The notes: generated by a model not told the origin, from the sequence alone. A stretch of 64,000 nt of DNA from Citrus sinensis (GCF_022201045.2 NC_068558.1:44171001-44235000), one strand, 5' to 3'. Shown: positions 49,080 through 61,090, counted from the first letter of the stretch. A program made the numbers and translations.

Positions 49080-50384
49080 TCTCTCAGGGAAGAGGAAGAT
49101 AACCCGATTCTCTATGTTTTTCTCGTTTTAGATCATATATAACAAATTCAAATTTAGAAAAATTCTTGCTAACTTGTTAATACTATTACAGCATTCCTTT
49201 TTTTTTTTTTTCCTTTTCCTTTTCCTTTCAACAGACGTATGTGCAACTAAAAATTTTTATGGAAAGTATGCGTGGGAAATTTGAATACCTTAAATATAAT
49301 TATTTAGAAAAATACGCACACAAAGATTTTATCAATGGAACTAGCTGGCACCCACTATTTTGTTTACTTTCTAATATACGAAATCAAGAGTAAAAGGAAT
49401 TTGCCGAAAATTAAAAATGAAAAACAATTAAATTGCTAATCATGTACCGAGATATTATACTAATAAATGCTAATTACTAATTAGAATGCAAATGAAGAGG
49501 CGTAAAATATGAATAACTGAATTAGAATGAAAATTGGTGAGGCGTTACTTGCAATATCTGCCCACCAACAATAGTAATTAATTGGAGCTCGAAATGTGAT
49601 TGACAGCAAGGAAAGTTTCGAATTGATTGTGGGGATAGAATCCTCTCAAATTAAGAATAAATCAGGAGTAGTCAGCAGTGCTGTTAAGTGCTAACAGTCT
49701 AACGCCTTATAAGTTTTAATATATATGCTCGTTTACAGTACTAGAAAACCCAAATTTTTTTTAAAAAAATTACCTAATCCATTAACAATAAGTACAAACC
49801 AAACGGTTTATATATTACAAATTCAAGTTTAACTTTTAATACTTGTCAAATCGACCCGAAATGCCACCCTTAATTCATAACTGTACATTTTAATTTTTTA
49901 ATTTATTTATATTCCACATTGTTCTTATCTTTTATTTTAACTTGGTATATTTATTTCTCAAACTTTTATTTACTGATGATTCAGAAAACATCATTTCCTT
50001 CTTTAAATCAGAAACATCAATGGTTAAGTAGGAGTGCGAAAATTATTCAAAGTTCTTGAAGGTGGACATTTTATTTTCAAACCAAATTAGAGGATAAAAT
50101 CAATTAATATGTATCAGTAAAATGAAATTACATTTTAAATAAAAAGGTATTATGTTGAAAGTTTGCGAGTCATTATGTCCTTCTTAAAAATAGTAAGGGC
50201 CTTAATTTTATTTGTTAAACACATTTATCTGTTTTTTAACTTATAACGTGCAACGCACAAGGAGAATATTTTGCTTCCTTTTTAGAATGTTAATTGTTGT
50301 AATTGGGCTGTCATGTTCTCGTGAAATGGGCCACCATTTATTGCTGATATTTTCAACCAAAAGAATAGTCCTTTAGATAGGAGA
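49080..50384. other. Upstream region of the OPT gene
   Basis: No supported gene. AT-rich, with a T-rich/CTTTTC tract at 49198-49230. It presumably includes the OPT promoter. Confidence 0.4.
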
Positions 50385-51714
50385 TTTAAAACTCGGGTAA
50401 TTTTCAGAAATCTTTCCTGAGATTTGATATAATTTCAGTTAGATGGTGAGTTTAATTGTATTTTCATTTATCTCCTCTGCTGTTAGTATACATACGGTTT
50501 GACCATTAGTTGACTTGTAAAATTACTAGAATATCCAAACCACTTAAACAAAGCCTAAGATTTGGCGCCAACAACTTCAAACGAGTGCTTTTACCAATGA
50601 GTGTGTTTATGGGCAAAAATAGGGTACCATACATTTACCTCCTCTTCTCTCCAAATTCAACCTAGGTCTTGACTTTTTCGACAACAATCGACGGTGGGTG
50701 GACTGGCTTTTGACAACAAATTGATCTCCAGCAGCGCGTGGCACTACCTCTGCCAATTTTGGCCGTAATATTTCTGCCAAGTTACCAGTAATCTTGGCTG
50801 TGCTTATATTGCAAACTCCTTTTGTTTCTCATTTTAACAAAATAAAAAATAAAAAAATCATCATGTTCATGTGTTTTTTTTTTTGGTGAGAAGGTCTATC
50901 TCTAGTACGAATGAATCTCTCTCTTGTTTCCCCATCACCTTTCTCTCTCTGGAAAGGTTTTTTCCTCATTCCATTATTTTTTAAAAAACATGTAGAAACA
51001 AGAGCAGTTAAGTAAAATACACACATATATTGTTGTTTTTAATTTATAATATAAAGTAATAAAATATTATTTTCGTATTTCATATATAAATAAATGAATA
51101 TTATGACACAAAAAACAGAAACGGTTTGCTCTCCCCATTTTGGCCGGATTTTCCAGAATAAGTTGCAGCTCTTTGTACTATGACTCTCCTCCATCTATAT
51201 ATTCTACACACATTACACAATACTTGCTTCCCCCCATTCTCCATTAATCAATTAATTTATATGTTTTTAATTTTACAGGAAAAGAACAAACATTTTCTCA
51301 AGCCCATCTACTCTCTTAATTAATTACTACTATAAGTACTCAATATTTAGATTAAAAAGTTGGATTCAACCCATCTCCTTCTTTCTTTTATATAAATCAT
51401 TTTTCTTTTTCTTTTTTAACCATATTTATTTATACCGAAATAAAATGATGTTGATAGCTAGATGAGTGTAAGATTGATTATAGATGAGTATTAGGATTGA
51501 TTGTTGTGTAAATATAAAAAAAACGGTTTAATTAAATTGGTAGGTAAAAAATGACACATGAGGTGTTCGACAAAATGCCTATTACGGTTTGTTTGTCTCA
51601 TTTTAAGTAGATTAGGTATAATGGCACATTGATGGGAAGACAAATTTTGTAAGCTCATCATGTAGCACGAAAAATCTGCGAGAAAGGGCTTAAAAAGCCA
51701 TTTACGAATTCTGC

Positions 51715-51900
51715 TGGTTGCGCGCATGACGGGTGTTGAAACGCACACGCGATGAGCTCTCGTCTCATTCGCGTTTCAGCGCCCATCGCGCGCGCAACGA
51801 GCACAGTAATGCGCGTGCGATGAGAAGCAGTCATTGCGCGGGCTTTGCTTCGTTGTCGTGTGTGCCCCATTTTACGTGGCCATTGCGCGCGTGACATGCA
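51715..51900. repeat. GC-rich block with repeated GCGCGTGCGATGAG-type motifs
   Basis: In a setting of about 70% AT this segment is rich in CG. It has repeated variants of CGCGCGCAACGAGCA, GCGCGTGCGATGAGAAGCA and GTCATTGCGCGGGC. It lies inside the Mutator-like element, upstream of its protease gene. It resembles subterminal repeat units of the element rather than coding DNA. Confidence 0.55.
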
Positions 51901-52139
51901 GCCATTTATTTTTAATTTTTTATTCAAGTTTCTTCTAAAAGAACACGCGGTGATGGATTTTATTGGTAGTATTTTTATTTGTCGCATGCAATTGGTCTGT
52001 AATGTTGTGCGACAAGTTCTTATCTCCCGTGCGACAAGCTTGTCATACAAAATTGCCCTCGAAGATGTTTATGTGTTTATTTGTAATATTTTGAGCTATG
52101 ATTTTGATTAATGAATAAAAAATTGGATTTACATATATA

Positions 52140-52955
52140 ATGGCCAAGAAGCCGCGGTCTAAGCATAATCCACCCGATCCAAGAAAGGAACCAGACATGA
52201 TGAAGATTCCGGCATCGAAACATTTCCCCGGGCATATTACAAATACCTCTAAATTTGGAAATGTCATGGAAGCCATCAAGAGGAAGTTGACGAGACAACA
52301 ATTAAGCTTATTGAAGAAAGACATTTTTGGCCAGTTCACAAAAATGGATGCCTATGTCTTCAGTGGTGCAATTGTGCACAACGCATTATACCAAGTTGAA
52401 CACCTACATTGATGGCCGAAAGACACGAAATCAAAACCGTTTGCAGACATTGATATGGTGTGTGTTTCTACATGGTTCAATATAGTTCTGATAATAATAA
52501 TTTCAAGATTTTATGATATCTTAACATTGGATAGGAATTCTTATCGCCATCTACAGGTTTTAATTCTAATTAACTTGGAAGACAACCATTGGGTTTTAGC
52601 CCGGGTAGACTTCCGGCGCAAGCAGATCTCTATCTATGACTCAATGAAGCAGTTTCGCGAGGACAAAACGTATGGTCAGCTATTGAAGCCACTTCAAGTT
52701 ATCTTTCCCCAATGGCTGGAAGATGTTGGGTTTTACGACATCCGGCCAAACTTACATAGTGCGGAACCCTGAAAACTGGTAAGCGTTGATGACGTACCTC
52801 AACAACAACCCGGAAGCGGCGATTGTGGATTGTTTATGTTAATGTTTACGATGTACTTAATGTTCAAGCTACAATTTAATTTTGACAGTTGGCATGGACA
52901 ATATTTTAGGAGGAAGATTGCCATTGACATATTTAATGGTGATATTATGTTATAA
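52140..52955 (+). pseudogene. MULE-carried DUF1985-like / Ulp1-type cysteine protease, disrupted
   Basis: The first exon (52140-52412) resembles the DUF1985 region found ahead of Ulp1 domains in plant transposon proteins (FGNVMEAIKRKLTRQQLSLL, then DIFGQFTKMD). After a stop at 52410-52412 and a likely intron, the protease domain runs from about 52557: His in NHWVLARVDF, Asp in ISIYDSM, Gln in VPQQQPG and Cys in SGDCGLFML. An in-frame TGA at 52770-52772 sits where related proteins have a Trp (after SAEP), and the frame continues intact to TAA at 52953. The protease is therefore probably inactive despite its complete catalytic residues, unless an unrecognised splice removes the stop. Capture of a host-type Ulp1 gene by the transposon is the usual explanation. 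Confidence 0.78.
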
Positions 52956-53129
52956 ATGATATATTAATCTTTTATATTAATTATTGAATCTTGTGTCGAC
53001 CGAACTTCCATTCATATATTTAAGATTGTTATTATGTCTGTTTTGATACCTTGTGTTAATGAGTTGATTGTTGCTTGGTAAGAATCATGAGTTGCCTTCT
53101 TTTTTGTAATTTCATTGAGATGTTGGTCG

Positions 53130-53770
53130 GTGAGAATCTGTGTTGTGTTATAGGTTGATAGTAGCTTGTGTCAAATATTGGTGGTTTGGTTTTTATAGCA
53201 AAATTGAATCCCTTGCTGGTGGAGACTGGAATGGTTTATTACTGAGAGAAGTAAATTATATTTTTGTAGTTTTTGATTTCACCTCCAGACAAACATCCTG
53301 TAATTTGGGGAGACAACATTTATCTCCTGTGTGACATGTTGTTGTCTCCCTAAATTACAGCATGCTTGGCTCGAAATTAAAGAAACAAACATTCTGTAAT
53401 TTGGGGAGACAAGCATTGTCGCACGGGAGATAACATCTTGTCTTCCCAAATTACAGCATGCTTGGATCGAAATTACAGAAACAAGCATTGTGTAATTTTG
53501 GGAGACAAGATGTTGTCTCCCGTGCGACAATGCTTGTCTTCCCAAATTATAGAATGCTTGTTTCTGTAATTTTCGAGCCAAGCATGCTGTAATTTGGGGA
53601 GACAACAACATGTCACACGGGAGATAAATGTTATCTCCCCAAATTACAGGATGTTTGCGTGTAGGTGAAATAAAAAACTACACCAATATAATTTACTTCT
53701 CTCAGCAACAGACTAAAATTGAATCTATCAAGTTGTTTGTCACCCAACCGACAACACAAATAACAAACAT
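53130..53770. repeat. Long palindrome within the Mutator-like element
   Basis: The sequence on either side of about 53480 is inverted. Outer arms share GAGAGAAGTAAATTATAT (53243) and its complement (53685). Inner arms contain CATCCTGTAATTTGGGGAG and CTCCCCAAATTACAGGATG. Within it GGGAGACAA and TTGTCTCCC alternate, often next to GTCGCAC or GTGCGAC. The two halves can fold into a hairpin of over 300 bp per arm with interruptions. Confidence 0.75.
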
Positions 53771-54419
53771 TTTAATTTGTGCTGAGACCTAAAAAACGTT
53801 AATATTAATTAATTGAATTGGAAAATAACACTAATAAGAATGACACCATCACTTAAATAACAATCACATGTGTATTTCTGCAGCTTACAGTTGGTCACAA
53901 TCACAATTTGACTGAATTTGATCAGCCTATACATCTAGCAGTCGCCCATATACACAAAAAGAATAAAAATAATAACTACACTAACAGTGTGCCATGATAG
54001 ATAGCTGCATTATACTTTATACATGGCATTGTCACTGTGTTAATATCACATTTATACAAAATATACAAAAATCTTCTGTACATTCATCTGCAAAGACATC
54101 TCTATCGTCATTTGTTGCCATCATCCCAACAAAATCTTCTATTGCCGTCACTTGCTCAATGTGAACCTCATCATTCAAATCAGGGAGAGCAAACTCATTC
54201 TCATCCGCTAAGTCAAAGCAGTCCATTTCAATTGACCTTTCGTCTCTATCATATGTGAACAAGCACACGTTAATAAGTGAAAGTAAAGTAATAATTATGA
54301 ATAATAATAATAATAACATTGCTAAACAACAACAACAACAGTTACAATAATAAAGAAAAAATGATAATAGTAATACATTTTAATGTTTTTCATGTCACAT
54401 GCATGTCAGATAACAAATA

Positions 54420-54910
54420 AAAACTGAGTACGTGCGACAAAAAATGTCGCATGGGAGACAACACTTGTCGCCTAAAAATATAAAATGTCTGCATGTGAGA
54501 CAAGAGCATGTCACTGCACAAAATACAAAAACATTGTTTCACTTGTCACCAAAAATCTTATTTGTTGCCTAAAAAAACAGAAATTGTGTTCGTGCAACCA
54601 AAAAACTGTCGCACGAGAGACATAAAGTTGTTGTCCAAAAACACAGAATGTATGTGCGACAAAAGTATATCGCCGCACAACAGACAAAAACAGTGTTTTT
54701 GTGCGACAAGACTTGTCCCTCGTGCAACAATTTTGTCACCTAAAAACACAAAAACTCAATACGGGCGACATCAGTTCATTGCACATGCGACAACATTGTC
54801 ACCCAAAAACACAGTCTGTATTAGTGCGATAAGGTCTTGTCGCATGGGAGACAAACTTGTCACCCAAAAACACAGAAACTGTGTTTCTGCAACATGCGCA
54901 CACAAACACT
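54420..54910. repeat. Degenerate tandem array of GTGCGACAA / CACCCAAAAACACAG units
   Basis: About seven to eight units of roughly 60-75 bp each combine GTGCGACAAG, TTGTCGCATGGGAGACAA, CTTGTCACCCAAAAACACAG and AACTGTGTTT. The GGGAGACAA and GTGCGACAA words are the same as in the palindrome at 53130-53770, so both derive from one repeat vocabulary of this element. Confidence 0.7.
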
Positions 54911-55740
54911 GCAAATTCATAAACATATCAACTTAAGCAAACTTTGACGGGAAAAATAAAAATTACAGCTAAGACTACTTTTATTTTACACACCCATTTG
55001 AATAACAATAACAAATTTTTGGCTTTATAGCCTTATTACGCTATGTATGGTGTAAATCACAAACATAAAATAACTAATAATTAAATTTTTTCAACTCATG
55101 GCCACATATGGCTAAACTCATTCTCCTTTTAATCAATTTTTCCACCACCAACCCATGAACAAGACAAATTAAACACAACCAACAACCACTTATAAAACTC
55201 CAAAAACAAGAAAATCAAAGGTATTTAAAAATTTTAGACTTTGATAAAATAACTAACCTCTTACAAACTCCAATAACAGTGGCATCTTCCGGCCGCCGTT
55301 GATCGTCATCGGTCGGTGGCCTTATCCGACCACCTATGTTTTTCTTCTTAATGGGTTATGTATACTCTTGATGTGTATTTATTTTTGTTCCAGCAAATGA
55401 GAGTAGGTGAGTGCAGTGAAAATTGTGAGAGAATGTCATCCATTGCTTTTTTGTGCTGGGGAAAGAGAAGAGAAAGAGAAATGCACTCTTTTACATAATG
55501 GATATTGTGTCTAATCGGTTAATACAATTGTCCAATAAATTTTAAACCATTTTTTTGTTGTTATTTGATTTTTTTTATAATTTCACCTTATCTTTTACAT
55601 ATTTGCCCTCGTCAACTAACGGTCAAACCGTATGTATACTAACGGCATGGGAGGTAAGTGAGAATACAATCAAACTTGCCATCTAAGTGAAATTATATCA
55701 AACCTCAGGGGAGGTTTCTGAAAATTGCCCTTTAAAACTC

Positions 55741-56147
55741 TTATATTTAGTAAAGTGATATTAGAGTCAAATTTTGATAGTCAAAATGTGGTGGTAGAAC
55801 AATTTAGATGTGTCTGAAAAGTTTTAGATCCGACGGTGGTTTCGTCCAAACGGAGATTGTTGAATTGCGTCCTACATTAACTTGTTAAAGGAAGTCAACT
55901 AGGTTTATAAGTACAATAAATCCCTCCATCTAATAGGTTAATTTTTTTGAGAGAAATACCTAAATATCTTGGACCTAGTCCCCAACCTCTAGTATCAGAG
56001 CCTGAGCCTGAGCCTGAGCCTGGACTTTAAGGGTTTTACCAAAATATACCAACTTTTGGGCAGAATTGCTAATGATTCTAGCAGGTAGTCCAATCGTCAA
56101 TTTTCAAATTAATTGTAAATCTAGTAAACAAATTAAATTCATACTCA
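55741..56147. other. Spacer between Mutator-like element and OPT remnant
   Basis: No supported gene. A (GAGCCT)4 hexanucleotide repeat lies at about 55999-56022. Confidence 0.45.
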
Positions 56148-56935
56148 ATGCATATCTGCAGTTGCGTGGTTACGTGTTTCGAGGGAACTTTTATGAAATT
56201 TTTGGTAAATAATCCTTATATTTGGTATCCTTACACCTTACTTGATGTAGCTACCTTTCTAACAGGTTTTCTCGATCGTGACTCTCCATACATAATAGAA
56301 ATATTGAGGTCAATGCACTATTACAAGGAAACTAATTACAACAAGCAAGCAGGTGTGGTTTTGACATTCCGGTCAGTGCACAAAGTAGAAAGTGGAGCAA
56401 AGGCCCAAAGCGGGGTTGACAAAGTTTCAACGCTTTACGGTGGCAACAGTCGCAGGCTTTGCCTATGCAGTCATAAATACCAGGCTATTTCTTTCCTTCA
56501 GTAGGTGCTTGTTTTGTTGGTTTCGGAAAAAACTCCGTCATAGCTCAGCTAATTGGTTCTGGCCGCACTAGCTTTGGCATTGCCTTGGTTTCGCCTGGAA
56601 TGCAATATCTCGTTACATGGGAAACAATGCTAGGCATTTTCCGTTTTCTTCTTTCAACATTTACGATAAAAGTGGCCAAAACAAAAGTTCTCAATGAGAA
56701 TGACCTTACATTCAATCGGAAAGAGTATCAAAGCTACTCAAATTTATGTACAACTGCTACTCTCCCATTAATGGTTGGGTTTGAATTTGTGGGTATTACA
56801 GGTATTATCACTCATTTTGTCGTTTTCCATGCGAGGTACACAATGGCACTTATTGGCACAATGCTTGATTTCTCGACTGACTTAATTCCCATTTGCATTT
56901 CTGCACTAAAAGGATCAATAAATTTAATGCAGTAG
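56148..56935 (+). pseudogene. Decayed OPT gene fragment
   Basis: This plus-strand segment resembles exons 3-4 of the intact OPT gene 8 kb away. FMKFLVNNPYIWYPYTLLDV parallels FMKFLVNNPYMWYPFTLVDV, and the exon 4-like part has RSVHKVESGAKAQ, then in other frames AQLIGSGRTSFGIAL, and finally ENDLTFNRKEYQSYSNLC against DTDLTFNSKAYQGYSNLY. The reading frame changes at least twice (near 56420 and 56510) and the stop codons between blocks rule out a product. N-terminal and C-terminal exons are missing. Orientation is opposite to the intact gene. Confidence 0.85.
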
Positions 56936-57654
56936 ATATCTTGTCTACGGAGGCATGGCATATTTGACTTCAGAACTAAGTTCATCATATATCTTGCCTA
57001 GTCCATTCCAGTAAAAATTTGCTTCTAGATTGTACTTACAAATAAACCTCCTAAGTTGAGAACTTGTGAATGGGTGAATCAGCCCAGTCATCCTTTTGCC
57101 TTAGCAGTTTTGTTTGATGCATATCTACAACATCCTCTTATCAACAAGCTAATTAGAAAATGATATTCAAGTTAGTAATCCTCCTACTACAAGTCCACAA
57201 TGGCCTGAGATTAACAATACTTGATACTTTCTTCATGTAAATGCAGTCTATAAAGCTTTTTCATGATGCCCTCATAGAGGAACCCTGCAAGAGACTTATC
57301 AATCAACTTAAAGACAGAGGATCCTTAAGGAGTTCACAGGGCACTGACTAATCTCAAAGCACAAGCATCAGCCATTGATCCATCCAAGTAAACTATCTTA
57401 TCCTAACCTTAAAAGATTGATCAACAAAATAGTCATATATTTAATAATAAAAAAACCAATCTTTGGGTCAATAATGTAGCTATCAGAAGCAATAATGTGG
57501 AAAAAAACATAGGTAGAGGAATCTATTTTCAAGTCAGAGACCAATATCTTTTATTAATTAAGGCAAAATTGAACTTTACATCTAAAAGAGTACAAAGGCT
57601 CAGTGTCTGCTAAAGCATTTTCAGCTATGTTAAGATCAGAAAAGGCAAATTAAT
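56936..57654. other. Intergenic stretch 3' of the F-box gene
   Basis: No supported gene. It presumably contains the 3' UTR of the F-box gene. No long repeat was noticed. Confidence 0.35.
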
Positions 57655-58785
57655 CTACAAAATGCAGTAACAGAAAGTAATGAAGGCTGCAATGCCACTT
57701 AAGATACAAAGTCTGTCTAACCTGCTTTCACTTCTCATCTTCTCCTCTTTTAACTCGCTTTGAACTTTTGAGTATAAATGACATGACTCAAGAACTTCAC
57801 TATAGTTTTTGCTCCGATGGCAGCTCAAGGCCTCCTTGAGAATGAGCAAACTGTTTCTTCCATTAACATGAGCACCTTCCATGTCTTCCAACTGCATGCT
57901 CAGCTCAGTCAACTTGAGAGTTGTCTGTACACCCTCCTCCTCAGTATGAACAACTCTGAACTTCATACTTAGTATGCATTCTACCACTTGACATGGAAGA
58001 ATATCTTTGGCAGGAAGAACAGATCCAAAGCGTATCACAAAATCCTTGTCTGTTGGCCAATGTCGTTGGCCCCCAAGAGGGCTCCAGCTAGCTAGATTAG
58101 CAGCTTGCTTCATCTTTTTGTTTACAACAATCCAACTGAGCCGTAGTCCATCACGAAGCTCTTTCCACAGCTTTCCATCTTTTCTCTCTTTTTCCATGGA
58201 GAAAATTGGAGGAAGACCATCAGAAACCGAAAGGGTTACTTCACCTTCACCATCATCATCTCTAGCTGCATAGGTGGTCAGAATATCAATTCTAAATGGG
58301 CAGTTATAAAACCAACCATTAAATCCATTAGCATTTGGGATGCCCCATAGAACCTTTGAACATATGGCTTTATCTTTATATCTGATATCTACAATAGAAA
58401 CAAAATCTGATGGTGAAATAGTTTCAAATTCATCCATATCACCATAGTATTCAGCTTCAGTCCATTCTTCTGGGTACTCAAGATATTTATTCCAGTGATA
58501 CTCGCTGACTTCCTTGTTAACTATTAGAGGAAAACAATCTGCATAGAACTTTCTAAATCCACCAATTGAAGCTATCAAACTTTTGACATCCTCCCTATTG
58601 GTTGAAGGCCACATAGAAGAACATACATTTTCCCACAATCTCTCTTCTCTTGATATGGAACAAAATGCAGCACAAGTACATGCTGCAGTAGCCAAAGTTG
58701 GGCCATCGAGACGCCTCAATATGTCATAAAAGAGATCGGTGCTCAATGATGCTGTACTCTCAACTGATGCAACTGATGTAGCCAT
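57655..58785 (-). CDS. F-box protein with C-terminal membrane segment
   Basis: An intronless coding region of 376 residues. The F-box lies near residues 14-60 (LSTDLFYDILRRLDGPTLAT, then CTCAAFCSISREERLWENVC), the part that would bind the SKP1 subunit of an SCF ubiquitin ligase. A plant-specific middle region follows with SIVDIRYKDKAICSKVLWG and GFNGWFYNCPFRID, as in the At2g27310/At2g36090-like F-box group. The last 18 residues (LCILSGIAAFITFCYCIL) form a hydrophobic tail that could anchor it in a membrane. The ATG at 58785 was chosen; the frame stays open for six more codons but without another ATG. A 3' splice site-like GATCAG just upstream leaves room for a 5' UTR intron. Targets are unknown. 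Confidence 0.88.
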   Translation of the reverse strand: MATSVASVESTASLSTDLFYDILRRLDGPTLATAACTCAAFCSISREERLWENVCSSMWPSTNREDVKSLIASIGGFRKFYADCFPLIVNKEVSEYHWNKYLEYPEEWTEAEYYGDMDEFETISPSDFVSIVDIRYKDKAICSKVLWGIPNANGFNGWFYNCPFRIDILTTYAARDDDGEGEVTLSVSDGLPPIFSMEKERKDGKLWKELRDGLRLSWIVVNKKMKQAANLASWSPLGGQRHWPTDKDFVIRFGSVLPAKDILPCQVVECILSMKFRVVHTEEEGVQTTLKLTELSMQLEDMEGAHVNGRNSLLILKEALSCHRSKNYSEVLESCHLYSKVQSELKEEKMRSESRLDRLCILSGIAAFITFCYCIL

Positions 58786-61090
58786 AGACCTCTGATCCAC
58801 CAAGTCAAATAATATGCAATCAGGTCAATAAGTAATATTGATATAGAATAATAAATAGCTCAGCAAGTGAAGACAAAAGCATTCTGGAATAAGAAAAAAG
58901 ATAGAGAAAGGTAGAAAGAAACAAATAAGGAAGGACAATAGTCAATTAAGAATTGCAGGTCTTGCAACAAAAATTCAGTACAGGTATAGTTTGTTATTAG
59001 TGCAAAGTCTTCACTAACTCTCCTTAAACTACACAAAACCTGCAACTCTTCCATCTCAACAATGGAGCGAAGAGAAAATAATAATAAGTCTTGTTGAGCA
59101 ACAATCATTACAAGCATATGTTTCCCAACTGCCTAAAATAGTATACCATTTCCAACTTCTCTGCCTCCCCAACAAATACAGGGCCATCTAATTCGTCCAA
59201 GAATTCCTGCATCAACCATTTTCCTGTTTTTAAGGGCCTATACCACTTTTTTTCCTTCAGTTTGGGACTATTATACACTTAAATCTGTTAGGTAAACGAC
59301 AGATTCAGTTCAAGAAATTGGTTCTCCCTGAACCCTTTTGAAATAACAGAAAATCAAGAGAGGTACCGATTGCCACGCCCAAACAAGGAGCAATTGGCTC
59401 AAGAAATTGAGAGTAATATCAGCGACTCACAACATGACAGGTGATTGATGACCACCTGGAAACTTTGATGACCTAAATGCTTGTAATTAGTAACTGACAC
59501 TCATCCCACCACCCACGCACACAGCACAGATAAACAAGCACAAAACTCTGCAGATTCGGGCGAGGAGAAAATAGAGAGGCAGACAGATAATAATGCCAGA
59601 AACAAATACTGCCGGTGATGCCTTAAATAACGCGTATTCAGGAGTTACCATATTCAATATATTGTGTGGAATCATCTTTTAAATAAATCATACAATACTA
59701 CACTGAAAATTCACAAATGCAGCGGCTTCTCGAAATGAAAAACCATTTAAGATCAATCAACAAATGAATCAAGCACATAAAACAAACGCAAATGACCCAG
59801 TACAGAAGATCAAACTTCCATAAAAACCGTCTAATTAATGCATCACTAATCCATTCAAGTTGTGAGCATACAAATTATGAAATCTCAAAACCCAAAAAAA
59901 AAAAAAAAAAAAGGGGCCATAAACGCTAGGCAATAAGTTCACTGACCTCAAAAATTAACCCGGCAAACCCAGATGGATCAGATGACAAATCCAATCTTTT
60001 AAAGAAAGCAAGTCGGACAAAAACGGTTTTTGGGTCACTTTCTGATCTAATCAACTGATTTTTGTTTAATTATGGAAATTTCCTCGGCTGCCGTGCCATG
60101 TCTGTATTATTGTGTGAATCATGGTTTTTTTTTTTTTTGGGTTGCTATCCGATGTGAATTTGATTATATTTTCTTCATTGATTTTCAAGTAGACTGTATT
60201 TCCTCGTCAGAGGATATCATATACACACATTAACCTACGATTTGGACCCACCACGTTTATTTGTCTATTTTTTTTTAATTGGATGTTGACAAAATTAAGA
60301 CATTTTCAAAGAAACTTAATTCCAAATTTAATCATTATAATAAGAAAACCAGGAACAAGCTACCGTTACTTGATTCCATTTCCTGCCACGAATACAATGA
60401 ACAGTTTTTTTTTCTTTTTTTAGTAACTTTTAAATTTTAGTCTAATTTGCCTACTTATTTTATATTTTAATTATTAAATCATATTATAATGTATGTATGT
60501 ATGGTCGTTGGTTGCATTAAGCGACCAATATGTATATATATTAATTATTAAGGGGTTTTGAAATTGAAATGAAAAAAATAAATAAATAAGCAAATCTATG
60601 GCACATTGCGGGGAAGATGTTTGTGAAAACGCCAGGCCACTGGTAATCGCTTGTCGGTGAGGGATAAAGCTCAGTACCAACCAATCAAGAAAATAGAACA
60701 TCATTTAAGATTTCACGTGCTTGTTTTTGTACTTGAAAGGAGCACATTCACCCTTACCAAGAATTTGCGTTGCCTGCCTTGACCTGAGGAAGGGGCTGCA
60801 ATTGCAATGCAAGCCAAGTAACATTCAAATTAAGGTAAAGAAAAGAAAGGAAAAAGAGATAATCAATTAAAAAAAAAAAAAAAGACTTCGTGACCAAGTC
60901 ATGTGATCTGCTTTGATTGATTTCATGGACTAAAAAGTAAGCAAAGAACGGAAAGCTTTAGTTGACCTAACAAGAGCCAAGAAGGTGTTAAAATTATTTC
61001 GGATGGTATGTTATTGTAAATGGTTGAAACTGCCTTATCATATCAAATTTTACAGCAATTGAAACAAATTGAATTAGACCTTTTTTTCAA
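58786..61090. other. Upstream region of the F-box gene and intergenic DNA
   Basis: It presumably holds the promoter and non-coding first exon of the F-box gene. An A run lies at 59896-59912. No other gene could be supported. Confidence 0.4.

Larger units (their letters stand above)
50395..55730. mobile_element. 5.3-kb Mutator-like element with Ulp1-type gene (KI-MULE type)
   Basis: Terminal inverted repeats of about 125 bp are evident. GGGTAATTTTCAGAAATC at 50395 pairs with the complement of the right end, GGGCAATTTTCAGAAACC. Pairing continues through TTTGATATAATTTCA and GTTAGTATACATACGGTTTG to about 50520 and 55605. The 10-bp direct repeat TTTAAAACTC at 50385-50394 and 55731-55740 is the target duplication. 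Inside are a disrupted Ulp1-type protease gene (52140-52955), a GC-rich block, a long palindrome and a tandem array. No Mutator transposase (MURA) sequence was recognised, so the element looks non-autonomous. Mutator-like elements that carry a Ulp1-type gene are known in plants. Confidence 0.9.

Noticed and set aside
51658..52050. Minus-strand frame of 130 codons across the GC-rich block
   Set aside because: Composition reflects the CG-rich repeats; no domain, and it overlaps the approach to the Ulp1-type gene on the other strand.
54032..54319. Minus-strand frame with acidic sequence (ALPDLNDEVHIEQ) in the Mutator-like element
   Set aside because: It could be an exon of a captured gene, since a splice-like ATAG precedes AGACGAAAGG near 54245 and another possible exon lies at about 55250-55310, but no domain or family could be named and no splice chain confirmed.
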